Below, in pieces: positions 40,036 to 50,281 of a stretch of DNA of 64,000 nt. Below the pieces are notes generated by a model. It made no database searches, was not told the DNA's origin, and worked only from the letters and a program-made list of their open reading frames with translations. The stretch comes from Candidatus Nitrosopelagicus sp. (GTDB lineage Archaea > Thermoproteota > Nitrososphaeria > Nitrososphaerales > Nitrosopumilaceae), in assembly GCA_028345965.1 (NCBI GenBank), contig JAOMEP010000002.1:1-64000 (forward strand), given 5' to 3'. The position numbers and the translations under genes were made by a program. Numbering within the stretch: position 1 is the first letter of the stretch; each line of letters opens with the position of its first letter.

Positions 40036-41052
40036 ATGAACTGGCGACTAGCAGTAATTCCTGTTACCCTCATACCTATCATCATAATTGCTGTCCAATT
40101 TGACATTGAAGCAGAAGATATTTTTGCAATAGGGGCTATACCTTTCGCATTAGCCGTTTTAGCAATAATGACGAAATTGGGATTACAGGGATTAAAGCTT
40201 GCGTACATTGCACGAACTTTTCTTGGTCCATTTGATTCGATAAAACGTCTAACTGCAATGCGTGTTGGTAGTGAGTTTATCAAATTTACAACTCCAATGT
40301 TTGTTGGAGCAGAGTTTGCAGTCATCTATTACATGACAAAAAAAGGAATACCAACATCAAAAGCTTCATGGGTTGCATTATTAGATATTGTAACTGAAGT
40401 GTTTGCAGCAGGCGTACTTTCAATTCTAGCAGGAATTCTTGCATTAATGTACGGTGCATATGTTGTTGGAGCCGTAGTTTTAGGAACCGCAGTTCCAATT
40501 ACAGGATTATGGATTGTTTTATTTTTCATGTCATCAAAACGTACATTCACACTTCCTAGGGTGATTTCATACATTGCCACTACACTAGGAAAAGAACGTG
40601 GAGAAAAATATGTCAAACAAACCAATGGTTGGATTGAAGATGTTTGTGTGATGAGTAGAGAAAATCTTCATTCTAGTAAATCAAAAAAAGTGTTCATTGT
40701 AGGATTTTTTGTATCAATTGTATCTTGGATATGTTATGGAGTATCATTTTTAATAATTGCCGATGGTGTTGGTTTCGCAGTAGAGTTCTTTGATTCAATT
40801 ATGGCAGTAATGGGCGCAAATGCAATTGCTAATCTTCCAATTACAGTTGGTGGTTCAGGATTAGCAGAATTTGGGATAATTGCTTATCTAAATAATTTGG
40901 ATCCTTTTAATTTATCTGCAGATGTTGATCCACTTCAATGGAACGCTGTAATTGGATGGAGAATTGCAACATACTACGTACCAATTGCTGTAACGTGGAT
41001 TTTATTAGTAAAATTAGCATTAAGTAAAATCAGTAAACCAAATTCTGCATGA
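40036..41052 (+). CDS. Flippase-like/LPG synthase TM domain protein (UPF0104)
   Basis: 338 aa multi-TM; NAIANLPITVGGSGLAEFGIIAYL. Confidence 0.8.
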   Translation: MNWRLAVIPVTLIPIIIIAVQFDIEAEDIFAIGAIPFALAVLAIMTKLGLQGLKLAYIARTFLGPFDSIKRLTAMRVGSEFIKFTTPMFVGAEFAVIYYMTKKGIPTSKASWVALLDIVTEVFAAGVLSILAGILALMYGAYVVGAVVLGTAVPITGLWIVLFFMSSKRTFTLPRVISYIATTLGKERGEKYVKQTNGWIEDVCVMSRENLHSSKSKKVFIVGFFVSIVSWICYGVSFLIIADGVGFAVEFFDSIMAVMGANAIANLPITVGGSGLAEFGIIAYLNNLDPFNLSADVDPLQWNAVIGWRIATYYVPIAVTWILLVKLALSKISKPNSA

Positions 41053-41055
41053 ACA

Positions 41056-41850
41056 ATGAATTTTAAAAATAAGGTTGTAGTAATTACTGGTGCATCTAGT
41101 GGAATTGGTGAAGCAGCGGCTGAACAATTTGCTAAAAAAGGAGCAAATATCGTGCTTGTTGCAAGAAGAAAAGAAAAGCTAGAGCAAGTTGAGAAAAAAC
41201 TTTCTAAATATTCAATTCAAACTTTGATACAAGTTTGTGATGTATCTGATAAAAAACAAGTAAAGAAAATGTCTGAAAAAGTAATTGAAATATTTTCTAA
41301 AATTGATGTACTAGTAAATAACGCAGGATTTGTAATTTATGGCAAAATAGAGGAATTATCTATTGAAGATATTGAATCTCAAATGCAAACCAACTATTTT
41401 GGTATGATAAATTGCACCAAATATTTTCTTCCACATTTTCTGAAACAAAATTCTGGCCATATGGTAAATGTAGCATCAGTTGGAGGAAGCTTTGGGGTAC
41501 CTGGTATTGCATCATATTGTGCAACAAAATTTGCAATGTTGGGATTTTCTGAAGGTCTACACCACGAACTTCATGAAACTAATGTTGGAGTGACTGTTGT
41601 AAGTCCAATAATGGTTAGAACTAGCTTATTTGATCATCCATCATTCAAAAATTTTACAAAATTTGCAACAGGAATTTCTTTAAGTTCTGAAACTGTTGCA
41701 AAAGCAATCATCAAGGCATCAGATTCATCTAGATTAGAAATTGTTGTTCCATCATTTGTACGAATTGGAATCTGGTTCAAACAAACATTTCCATTTTTAA
41801 TTAATCCTATAATTGGAAATCGATTTAGAAAGCAGCTTGCTAAAAGATAA
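41056..41850 (+). CDS. SDR-family oxidoreductase
   Basis: VVITGASSGIGEAAAEQ; NNAGF; YCATKFAM. Confidence 0.92.
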   Translation: MNFKNKVVVITGASSGIGEAAAEQFAKKGANIVLVARRKEKLEQVEKKLSKYSIQTLIQVCDVSDKKQVKKMSEKVIEIFSKIDVLVNNAGFVIYGKIEELSIEDIESQMQTNYFGMINCTKYFLPHFLKQNSGHMVNVASVGGSFGVPGIASYCATKFAMLGFSEGLHHELHETNVGVTVVSPIMVRTSLFDHPSFKNFTKFATGISLSSETVAKAIIKASDSSRLEIVVPSFVRIGIWFKQTFPFLINPIIGNRFRKQLAKR

Positions 41851-41855
41851 TCATA

Positions 41856-43454
41856 CTACACAACAATAATGCCAATCTTTATCAAAAATTCAATCCCTGT
41901 TGCAAATGTTTTATCATTAATCTGTCCATCTGCCCACCATCCTGCATTAGTTTTAATCCATTCAGGAACACTTGATTCAACACTTGATTCACCTTCCATA
42001 ACTGGAACAACAATAATCTCTTGTTTTATCAAAAACGTAATTCCGTCAATGAATGCAGAGTCTGGTATCTGTCCATCTGCCCACCATCCTGCATTATTTT
42101 TTACCCAATTAGGTATCTGATAATCCGTTTTTACAGCAGATTTTCTATCTATAATCAATGGAAATTCCACGTTTGCAACTTTACTGCCATCTAATTTTTC
42201 AAATTTTAAAATAATTACTCCAGACACATCTGATGGAATATTCCATTCAAAGTCATTCTTATTTGATGGCCTACTTTCAGTTGATTTTCTATCAGAGCTT
42301 ACATTACTTTTTGAGAAAATTTTCTCATCATCATGGAATATTTTCAATTCGTAAGGTACTGCAATTGGTTTATCTTTCAAAAATGTATCTAAAATATCAT
42401 AACGTATTACCGTGTATTCTCCAGATCTTAATTCTTTAGTCCACCATAAATTAACTTTAAACTGACCATTTTCTGTTACACCTGATAATGGTAAATCCCT
42501 TTCTGGTTTTACAACAATTGTAATTAAATCATCATCAAATTCATTATTTGAAAAAATTTCCTGTAATTCTTTTTGACTTACAACAATATGTACAATTCTA
42601 TCGTCAGATGAAAAATCATCAATATTTATCATCGATTCAGGTAAATTAATTCCATTTAATGTTGCAACATATTTTGAAACAAGAAGATCACCAAATGTTT
42701 TTGGTACTAAAACTTCTTCGTGAATTACAGTTGTTTGATCAATAGTTTCTTGATTCCATTCAAATGGAAATGAAAATGAAATTTCTTTAGTTTCTACATT
42801 ATAATTAAAATCTGTTATCTGATCAAAAAATGTAACAATTCCTAACTCTTGTTTGCCATAGTTAATATCATTAATTTCATACCGTGTAGTTTCTTCTATA
42901 GAAATTCCTAGCTCATAATTTACAGGATTATTTAAAACATTATCGTAATTATTAATTGTAATCACTGAAATTTCAAATTCATACAGTCCACCATTTTCAA
43001 AAATTTTTCCTTCAAAATTATACTGTTCACTTGCTAATCCAAAAAAAGATGCAAACGTTTCACGTTCCATGACTTGTATTTGCTCATTATTTGATGGTGT
43101 AAGATTCATTATCAAAATTCCATCTTCTCTTTGAAATGTTTCCTTGATTAGAACATCTCCTGCTTTGATTAACTTAACTTGAAATGTTACGTTATCAATT
43201 GATTGTACTTGGTTTGAATCAATATTTGTAAAAGTTTCAAAAAAGTTAATTGAAATTTGTCTAATTCCTTTTTCTTCTCCATCTATATCTGTGTAAATTG
43301 TTGATGAGTTTACTTCTAATGTAGCTTCTATATCCCCAACCATTACTGGTGGCATTGTTTCAGAGCCAAGTCCATGACCAAATGAATCTGAAATTTGTCC
43401 TGCAAATAATACTCCTAGAAGAAATATCGGAATTATGAGGAATTTTGAACTCAT
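41856..43454 (-). CDS. Secreted protein with two C-terminal NAGWWADGQI repeats
   Basis: IPNWVKNNAGWWADGQIPDSAFIDGITFLIKQEIIVVP and VPEWIKTNAGWWADGQINDKTFATGIEFLIKIGIIVV. Confidence 0.75.
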   Translation of the reverse strand: MSSKFLIIPIFLLGVLFAGQISDSFGHGLGSETMPPVMVGDIEATLEVNSSTIYTDIDGEEKGIRQISINFFETFTNIDSNQVQSIDNVTFQVKLIKAGDVLIKETFQREDGILIMNLTPSNNEQIQVMERETFASFFGLASEQYNFEGKIFENGGLYEFEISVITINNYDNVLNNPVNYELGISIEETTRYEINDINYGKQELGIVTFFDQITDFNYNVETKEISFSFPFEWNQETIDQTTVIHEEVLVPKTFGDLLVSKYVATLNGINLPESMINIDDFSSDDRIVHIVVSQKELQEIFSNNEFDDDLITIVVKPERDLPLSGVTENGQFKVNLWWTKELRSGEYTVIRYDILDTFLKDKPIAVPYELKIFHDDEKIFSKSNVSSDRKSTESRPSNKNDFEWNIPSDVSGVIILKFEKLDGSKVANVEFPLIIDRKSAVKTDYQIPNWVKNNAGWWADGQIPDSAFIDGITFLIKQEIIVVPVMEGESSVESSVPEWIKTNAGWWADGQINDKTFATGIEFLIKIGIIVV

Positions 43455-43568
43455 ACCATTATTTCGTTCATTTCTATAATTAACTGATATTACATATTCT
43501 TCTTAGGCTCAATTTAGGCACAACCAAACAATTAGGATTATAAACCAATTCTGCAATGGGTATACATT

Positions 43569-44480
43569 ATGGTTAATCAAGGCGCCTCAAAAGATGCTTG
43601 TCCACGTTGTGTCAAAGGCAAAATGGTCACAGATAATGAATCTGGCGAAATGTTTTGCTCCAAGTGTGGTTTTGTAATGTCAGAAAAACTACAAGAATCT
43701 GGTCCTGAATGGCGTTCCTTTACACAAGATGAACATGGTGACAGAGCAAGAGCTGGTGCACCTACATCATTAACAATGCATGATATGGGTCTTGCAACTG
43801 TAATTAATCCTGTAAACAAAGATGCATCTGGTAAACCACTTACTGCATCAATGAAAAATACAATTGAAAGATTAAGAACATGGGACAGTAGAAGTCAAGT
43901 TCATGAACCAGTTGATAGAAACTTTAGACAAGCATTCAGTGAACTAAATAGATTAAAAGACAAACTCGCAATTTCAGAATCTGTTGTTGAAAAAGCAGCT
44001 TACATTTATCGTAAAGCACTAGACAAAGGTCTTGTAAGAGGACGTTCAATTTCTGCATTAATGGCATCTGCACTATATGCTGCATGTCGTGATACAGAGA
44101 CTCCAAGAAATCTTAAAGACGTTGAAATTGCCGCAAACATCAAAAGAAAAGATATTGCACGTTGTTATCGTTTACTTGTAAAAGAATTAGATCTAAAAAT
44201 GCCTGTTACTGATTCAGTACAGTGTGTTGCAAGAATTGCAAGTAAAATTGGTATTGCAGAAAAAACAAAACGTTATGCAATCAAGGTCTTAAAAATTGCA
44301 CAAGATAATGAAGCATCTGCTGGAAAAGATCCAATGGGATTAGCAGCAGCAGCATTGTACCTATCATGTGTCAAAAATGGTGAAGATAAAACACAACGTG
44401 ACATTGCAGAAGCTGCAAATGTTACCGAAGTTACAATCCGAAACCGCTACAAAGGCTTAAAAGAATCTATAGACGTATAA
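43569..44480 (+). CDS. tfb: Transcription initiation factor IIB (TFB)
   Basis: CPRCVKGKMVTDNESGEMFCSKCG zinc ribbon; cyclin repeats. Confidence 0.95.
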   Translation: MVNQGASKDACPRCVKGKMVTDNESGEMFCSKCGFVMSEKLQESGPEWRSFTQDEHGDRARAGAPTSLTMHDMGLATVINPVNKDASGKPLTASMKNTIERLRTWDSRSQVHEPVDRNFRQAFSELNRLKDKLAISESVVEKAAYIYRKALDKGLVRGRSISALMASALYAACRDTETPRNLKDVEIAANIKRKDIARCYRLLVKELDLKMPVTDSVQCVARIASKIGIAEKTKRYAIKVLKIAQDNEASAGKDPMGLAAAALYLSCVKNGEDKTQRDIAEAANVTEVTIRNRYKGLKESIDV

Positions 44481-44485
44481 AGCAA

Positions 44486-45949
44486 TTATTTATCTTTTGT
44501 TTCTGTAACAAAACCACCTGAACCTTCTGGTGGTGGAATTTTCTTTGCTCCGCCTAATCCAATTGTTGTAATTATTACAGATGTTAGTATAATGAAAAAT
44601 ATTATCTGCGGATAAGCTTCACCGTTCTGCAATCCCATTGTAAGCGGTATTGTAGCGAGTACCGCAGCAGCTAATCCTCTTGGAATCATTACAGATGTAA
44701 CTTTCTTGTCTAATCTAGAAAATCCACGTACAAGCGCTGTATGCGTGATAATGATTCTTCCAACATAAATCGCCACCGCCGCTATTACTCCGAATATGAC
44801 ATATTCAATTTGACCAAAGCTTGCTAACAGTCCTACGAAGACGAAGAAGAATGCTCTAACAATGAATGTAACTTGACTGTGAAGTGAGTTATCTATGGTA
44901 TGTTCTGGTAGTTTGATTCGTAATTTCTTGAGCAGATATTTTTTGTTTCCAAGCATTAATCCAAATACTAGTGCTGTTAGTGCTCCAGATTCTCCAAACG
45001 AGTTTGCCAAAAAGAATAGCAAGAACAAAACACCTAATGTGAGCATGTAGTTGTGCTGTGCATTACTTAACTTGGAAATTATAAACATCCATGGAATTCC
45101 TACTCCGAATCCGAGTATCAAGCCAACAGCAATTGCTCTTCCAAGCGTTTCTCCCAGAAGATCGATACTAAATGAACCTGATAATACCGCCTCAAACAAA
45201 ATGAATGCAACAATCGTTGATAAAATATCAGTTAACGCAGATTCAAAACTTAACATTGATTTTGCTTTGTCTGAAATTCTCAGTTTTCTTACCAAACCGA
45301 AAACAATAATCGAGCTACTTCCACCTACTATAGTTCCAAGCAATATGCTGTCAAGCCACTCCCATCCTAAACCATAATGAGCAAACGTTCCAACAGTTCC
45401 AACAGCTGCTGCAAATCCCAAAACTACAAGAATAACTGAAAAGTGTGCAGTCTTTAGAATTTGTCCAATCTTTAGATTGTATCCACCATCAAACATGATG
45501 ATGATTAATGCAAGTGCTGCAAAGTATGGAACAATTTCTATAACTGCAGCTGGTTGTACGATTCCAATTACCGGTCCAATCATAACTCCTAGTATCATCA
45601 AAAACGCAATGTCTGGAATTCCAGTCTTTTTGAAAAATGCCTCACCTAAAACACCTAAAATAATTACAACACTTGCTGCAAGTAACAAAATTGGAGCAGA
45701 CGCAATGAGCGAACCTTCTCCCATTGAAATCTCCCCTATGAAACTTTGAATGTTTGCTAATCCATTCAGTATTATCTCCATGCCTGGATAATCGGCATCA
45801 ACTTCCGGAAGTGGATTTCTCTCAAAATATGATCTGACTAAATCTCGAGCATTAGACTCTGCTAGCGCATCAGTATCGATTTTTGACAAAAACCCATCTT
45901 TGAACAGGTTTTGAAACTCCTCGAAAATACTCAGAAAAATCAAATTCAT
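44486..45949 (-). CDS. Cation:proton antiporter
   Basis: 487 aa multi-TM; LLAASVVIILGVLGEAFFKKTGIPDIAFLMILGVMIGPV. Confidence 0.85.
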   Translation of the reverse strand: MNLIFLSIFEEFQNLFKDGFLSKIDTDALAESNARDLVRSYFERNPLPEVDADYPGMEIILNGLANIQSFIGEISMGEGSLIASAPILLLAASVVIILGVLGEAFFKKTGIPDIAFLMILGVMIGPVIGIVQPAAVIEIVPYFAALALIIIMFDGGYNLKIGQILKTAHFSVILVVLGFAAAVGTVGTFAHYGLGWEWLDSILLGTIVGGSSSIIVFGLVRKLRISDKAKSMLSFESALTDILSTIVAFILFEAVLSGSFSIDLLGETLGRAIAVGLILGFGVGIPWMFIISKLSNAQHNYMLTLGVLFLLFFLANSFGESGALTALVFGLMLGNKKYLLKKLRIKLPEHTIDNSLHSQVTFIVRAFFFVFVGLLASFGQIEYVIFGVIAAVAIYVGRIIITHTALVRGFSRLDKKVTSVMIPRGLAAAVLATIPLTMGLQNGEAYPQIIFFIILTSVIITTIGLGGAKKIPPPEGSGGFVTETKDK

Positions 45950-45994
45950 GATATTTCAGCCTCATTAATGCTAATTTAAGATTGCATTATAGAA

Positions 45995-46651
45995 TTATCG
46001 GGAAATCTGAGCACGTAACTTTTCATATGCTCTTGGAGCATCCTCTTCTTTGAGGACGATAACCAAACCATCTTGGGTGAATAAGGCATCTGCCATATCG
46101 ATTCCATTGTAATGCAAGATTTCAGTAACAAATGCCATGACATCAGAGCGACTATGATTTTCTGGAACCGCCACCTTGATTTTTGCCAATCCGGAATTGA
46201 ACTGATTTTCTCTTGGCAAGGACTGAAAATGTCGTCTAACTCTGTCGCTATCTTCAGCTAAAATTCTAAACGAATCTCCAAATCTGAAAAACTCAGAATC
46301 TGTAAACTCTTTATGAAACTCGTTGAGCATTTTTGCCATCTCATCTCCTGCATCAGTCATATTCCATGATAGGCCCATGATTCCGTCAGTCAGGGTTAAT
46401 CTGGCATCTTTGAGAACAGGATCGTCTATCATCTCATCTGTGGTCTCAAAAGAGTCAGCGTATCGCTTTATGGCTACTACTATGGTATTGAGGTTTACAG
46501 GGCCTCCCATTGTTTTTTCAACATCAGCCTGAATTTTGACTGCCAATGCTGTAAAGTTAATCACATCCATCTTCATGCAGTCGTAAATTGAGCGGTTTCT
46601 AGTAATGATTTCACGTACTACTTCAGGCATAGAAACACCGCTAGTTCTCAT
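45995..46651 (-). CDS. Hypothetical protein (HTH-like N-terminus, possible ACT-like C-terminus)
   Basis: 218 aa; FTALAVKIQADVEKTMGGPVNLNTIVVAIKRYADSF. Confidence 0.55.
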   Translation of the reverse strand: MRTSGVSMPEVVREIITRNRSIYDCMKMDVINFTALAVKIQADVEKTMGGPVNLNTIVVAIKRYADSFETTDEMIDDPVLKDARLTLTDGIMGLSWNMTDAGDEMAKMLNEFHKEFTDSEFFRFGDSFRILAEDSDRVRRHFQSLPRENQFNSGLAKIKVAVPENHSRSDVMAFVTEILHYNGIDMADALFTQDGLVIVLKEEDAPRAYEKLRAQISR

Positions 46652-46738
46652 AGAGTGTAATATATGAACAGATATAATAACATTATGTAATTTTAGATCG
46701 CTATTGTAAGTATATTCATGAATAGAAAATAAAACTTA

Positions 46739-46764
46739 TATAATGTCATACCTATTACATTATA
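46739..46764. promoter_or_regulatory. Perfect 8-bp inverted repeat TATAATGT-N10-ACATTATA in the hsp20 promoter
   Basis: Directly read; overlaps the TATA-like region and ends 9 bp before the ATG of 46774. Confidence 0.6.
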
Positions 46765-46773
46765 GAGGTAAAT

Positions 46774-47307
46774 ATGACAACGTTTAACAACGAAATCAAC
46801 AGAATCTTCAAAGAAATGTCACGCTCCTTTGGAAGTGTAGATGACATCTTTGAGGCTCTACAAAACACTAACGGGGCTTCTGGTCCAGTCTACTACGGTT
46901 ATACCATGACCGTTGGACCTGATGGAAGACCCGTTATCCAAGAGTACGGAAATGTCAAGCCAGACACTTTACCTACTACAGACGCTTGTGGATGTGACAA
47001 CCAACCACCAGCAGCTACTGCCGAGAAAAGAGAACCTCTGATAGACACCTTGGTTGACGACAAAGACCAAACTCTCAAGATTGTTGCCGAGATGCCAGGT
47101 GTTGAAAAGACCGATGTGAAAGTCTTTGTGGATGAAGATATTGTCCACATTGATGCCAAGCATGGCGAAAAAGACTACCATGTTAATGTCCCAATTCCTC
47201 ACAAGGTCGATTCAGATTCTCCAAAAGCTACCTATACGAACGGCATCCTTGAACTAACCTTCAATTTGGATACCAAACCAAGCGGTAGATCTGTAGACGT
47301 ACTCTAA
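46774..47307 (+). CDS. Hsp20/alpha-crystallin small heat shock protein
   Basis: LKIVAEMPGVEKTDVKVFVDEDIVHIDA...ATYTNGILELTFN. Confidence 0.9.
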   Translation: MTTFNNEINRIFKEMSRSFGSVDDIFEALQNTNGASGPVYYGYTMTVGPDGRPVIQEYGNVKPDTLPTTDACGCDNQPPAATAEKREPLIDTLVDDKDQTLKIVAEMPGVEKTDVKVFVDEDIVHIDAKHGEKDYHVNVPIPHKVDSDSPKATYTNGILELTFNLDTKPSGRSVDVL

Positions 47308-47348
47308 TTCCTTTTTTTCTAATTTTTGTGCCTAGAATAGGCTATTTT

Positions 47349-47540
47349 CTATCCAGAATTGATGAAAACTTTAGAATTTGATACTGATATCATCTCAATC
47401 ATCTTAATTGGAATACTTTCTCTTTCTGATGCTTCCTTCATCTCATCATGATGCATATCATTCAGATGTTTTAGAAACTCTTCTTCTTTGATATCGTTTT
47501 TCTTAAAATCACAAGATGGGTAAACACAGTTGAAATTCAA
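47349..47540 (-). CDS. Small C2H2-type zinc finger-like protein
   Basis: FNCVYPSCDFKKNDIKEEEFLKHLNDMHHDEM. Confidence 0.6.
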   Translation of the reverse strand: MNFNCVYPSCDFKKNDIKEEEFLKHLNDMHHDEMKEASERESIPIKMIEMISVSNSKVFINSG

Positions 47541-47573
47541 TAATTTTTTAGTAGATTATTTGTATAAAAATGA

Positions 47574-47996
47574 CTAATATCTTCCGCGTCCACGGTCGTC
47601 TCTTGCTGGTTTGTGATCTTGGAAACAATCGTTACAATAAACTGGTTTGTCACCGCTTGGTTTGAATGGAACTTGACATTCTTTACCGCAATCTCCACAT
47701 GTTGCGTCATGCATTTCTCTTGGAGGTCTGTCTCTTCCAAATCTTCCACCACCACGACTATTTCTACCATATCCGCCTGCTCCGCGTCCACGGTCGTCTC
47801 TACCTCTACCATATCCACCACCACCGCGTCCGCCGAATCGGCCTCCACGGTCGTCTCTTGCTGGTTTGTGATCTTGGAAACAATCGTTACAATAAACTGG
47901 TTTATCTTGTCTTGGTTCAAATGGAACTTGACATTCTTTACCGCAATCTCCACATGTTGCATCGTGCATTTCTCGTGGTGGTCTATCGTAACCCAT
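47574..47996 (-). CDS. Tandem CxxC-CxxC zinc-ribbon protein with RGG-rich linker
   Basis: Two near-identical DRPPREMHDATCGDCGKECQVPF..DKPVYCNDCFQDHKPARDDRG modules around RGG/GYGR linker. Confidence 0.85.
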   Translation of the reverse strand: MGYDRPPREMHDATCGDCGKECQVPFEPRQDKPVYCNDCFQDHKPARDDRGGRFGGRGGGGYGRGRDDRGRGAGGYGRNSRGGGRFGRDRPPREMHDATCGDCGKECQVPFKPSGDKPVYCNDCFQDHKPARDDRGRGRY

Positions 47997-48072
47997 AATC
48001 TTTCTGAACTTCCACTACATTTCCCCTAATTATACTAAGGGATCAATTTCAAATTAGACTTAAACATACAAA

Positions 48073-48381
48073 ATGCCTTCATCTGACATGCGATTTTTTG
48101 GTAAATCAAAAGAGGAGAAGATGGCTGAAGCGCAGGCAAAGCAAGCGCTAAAAAACGGCAAGTCTCTAAAACAGGTTCTTACTGCTCTAAAAGAAAATCG
48201 CGACCAAATTGAACACAGTACAGGTAGGAGACCCGACATTGATGACACAACAAAACTCTTCATGCAGAAGGTTCTCAATGTCTGGATATCTGAAGGTCGT
48301 GACATTGATGATGAAAAGTTCTGGGAAGCAGTTGATTACAACAAGCAGTTTGATTTTCCGGTTGAATACTATGAAAGATGA
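48073..48381 (+). CDS. Hypothetical protein
   Basis: ORF 102 aa. Confidence 0.55.
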   Translation: MPSSDMRFFGKSKEEKMAEAQAKQALKNGKSLKQVLTALKENRDQIEHSTGRRPDIDDTTKLFMQKVLNVWISEGRDIDDEKFWEAVDYNKQFDFPVEYYER

Positions 48382-48423
48382 TATTCTAGAAAATTTTAAC
48401 TAAATCCTGCATATCTACAATAT

Positions 48424-48618
48424 GTGGTAAACACTGATTCTAAAAAACTGAATATTCTAGAAGTTCTCAAAGAAACTCCGATGTCATATTCTGACCTTAA
48501 ATCCAAATGCGGTTATCGAAAGGAAAATTCTAGAGAATTTGTTAATTTAGTAAAACTAGGATTGAGGTTGAATCTTATTCGTTTAGAACGTGAATCTAGA
48601 ATTTACTGGTTATCTTGA
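48424..48618 (+). CDS. Small winged-helix-like protein
   Basis: LNILEVLKETPMSYSDLKSKCGYRKENSREFVNLVKLGLRLNLIRLE. Confidence 0.55.
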   Translation: MVNTDSKKLNILEVLKETPMSYSDLKSKCGYRKENSREFVNLVKLGLRLNLIRLERESRIYWLS

Positions 48619-48708
48619 ACTGATTAATCTAATTCCTTACTAACATGTCGGATAAGACAATTTCACTAATTTTTCAAAAGAATCATTCAGTTAAGATATT
48701 CTAGAAAA

Positions 48709-48870
48709 TTAACAATTTGGACAACTAGGACCTGTGTCCTTTTTGGCTTTACCATGAGCCTTTACCATATGTCTCATCAATCTATCTGTTGCAGCAAAAT
48801 TCATTCCACAAATTCTGCACAATGTGCCAGTAATGACCACTTCTTTTCCTTTGTTTCCAAATAGACCCAT
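48709..48870 (-). CDS. C2H2 zinc finger microprotein (53 aa)
   Basis: Own translation MGLFGNKGKEVVITGTLCRICGMNFAATDRLMRHMVKAHGKAKKDTGPSCPNC*; not in ORF track. Confidence 0.75.
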   Translation of the reverse strand: MGLFGNKGKEVVITGTLCRICGMNFAATDRLMRHMVKAHGKAKKDTGPSCPNC

Positions 48871-48932
48871 AGTCAAATCTCGATAAAATTAGTTAAAAAA
48901 TGTTTTTTTGAAAACAAAAAGAGATAGTGGGT

Positions 48933-49292
48933 CTATGGTTCCACTACTGCTAGCTTTTCATAGATTCTGTCGTAGTATCCGTTTTTGTCGCTAGCTGGTG
49001 CGTAAAATTCTGCGGAAATTACATCACCAACGCTTGCTGAACAATCACTAACTACGACTGAGTTACCCATCTGGGATTCACCAACACATCCGTAGTCGGT
49101 CACTGCAATCACAGTAATTTGTTCTGCGTATTCTGTTGGCATCCAGTTCCACGGAGCAAGCAATAGTGTTAGGATTACGGCTATTCCTGCTACAGCCAGT
49201 CCTACCATTGCTATCCGCGATATACTTTCGCTTTTGAGTGATGTTTGTTGCATTTTCCTCACTATACTTAGGCGTTCAGAAGATATAACCAA
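48933..49292 (-). CDS. Hypothetical membrane-anchored protein
   Basis: 119 aa, one TM, extracytoplasmic Cys pair. Confidence 0.5.
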   Translation of the reverse strand: MVISSERLSIVRKMQQTSLKSESISRIAMVGLAVAGIAVILTLLLAPWNWMPTEYAEQITVIAVTDYGCVGESQMGNSVVVSDCSASVGDVISAEFYAPASDKNGYYDRIYEKLAVVEP

Positions 49293-49319
49293 GTGCTAAA
49301 AATAAGAACTAGTGGTAAT

Positions 49320-49967
49320 TTAATTAACTAATGCCATTGCTCTAACAGGTGAGCCTGTAGCATTTTTGAGTTTTAGAGGTGCTACAATTAGATGAAATTT
49401 TTCTGAACTAATTTTATCAAGATTTGTCAAATTCTCTACAATCAAAATATTGTTTTTTGCTAAAACATGATGAACAGAAAATTTTCCATCTTTTCCCAAA
49501 TCTATACTTGGAGAATCAATTCCAACTAGATTGATTTTTTTTGATGCTAGATATTTTGCAGCAGATACCCCCAATCCTGGATTTTTCATAAAGTAAGACT
49601 TCTTGTTTAGATTTTTCTGCCAGCCTGTGTGAAATATGATAGTTGAACCATCATCTATTTTTCCATATTTCTTCTCAAATTTTTGTATGTCCGTTTTTGT
49701 AATTGCTTGATCCGAACCTTTTCTAATTTTTATCAAAACGGCCTCTATGACTAGTCTTTTAGTCATGATCTGGTCAATTTTCTGACCTTTTTTGACAAAA
49801 TGATATGGTGCATCAATATGAGTTCCTGTATGAGTACTAAGAAATAGCAATTCTAGATTATATCCCTCTTTTTCAATACTCTCCCAATTTATGAAGTTAG
49901 GTTGAGGCGAGCCTGGAAATGTTGGAATATTTTCTGAAATTGTTAATGTTAAATCAATTACTTTCAT
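49320..49967 (-). CDS. Cyclase/kynurenine formamidase-like hydrolase
   Basis: HTGTHIDAPYHF metal-binding motif. Confidence 0.85.
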   Translation of the reverse strand: MKVIDLTLTISENIPTFPGSPQPNFINWESIEKEGYNLELLFLSTHTGTHIDAPYHFVKKGQKIDQIMTKRLVIEAVLIKIRKGSDQAITKTDIQKFEKKYGKIDDGSTIIFHTGWQKNLNKKSYFMKNPGLGVSAAKYLASKKINLVGIDSPSIDLGKDGKFSVHHVLAKNNILIVENLTNLDKISSEKFHLIVAPLKLKNATGSPVRAMALVN

Positions 49968-50014
49968 ATTTACTGGTACATCTATGAAAAGTTAAATATT
50001 GTATTTGAGGCTTT

Positions 50015-50281
50015 TTGGTATTGCCTATTTCTTATGTATTGATCAACTCAAATCTAGGAACAGATGTTCAGATCATTAAAGAAGTAAAAGGAATGTTAGC
50101 AGACCAAAATGACGTTAAACTCGAAATTCAAGGAGTGTACGGTGTTTATGACATACTTGTCAAACTATCGTCTGATAATAGTGAAAAATTGAAATCAATC
50201 GTAACAAATGATATTAGAAAAATTGAAAATGTTCAATCTACCCTAACAATGTTGGTAATTGAGCAACAAGAAAAATCATAA
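50015..50281 (+). CDS. Stand-alone Lrp/AsnC ligand-binding (RAM) domain
   Basis: 88 aa; VQIIKEVKGMLADQNDVKLEIQGVYGVYDILVKL. Confidence 0.75.
   Translation: MVLPISYVLINSNLGTDVQIIKEVKGMLADQNDVKLEIQGVYGVYDILVKLSSDNSEKLKSIVTNDIRKIENVQSTLTMLVIEQQEKS

Noticed and set aside
47537-48029. Long overlapping ORFs in alternative frames (47537..47962 -, 47613..48029 +, 47666..47998 +)
   Set aside because: Low-complexity shadow frames of the RGG/zinc-ribbon gene 47574..47996; only that frame gives conserved CxxC modules
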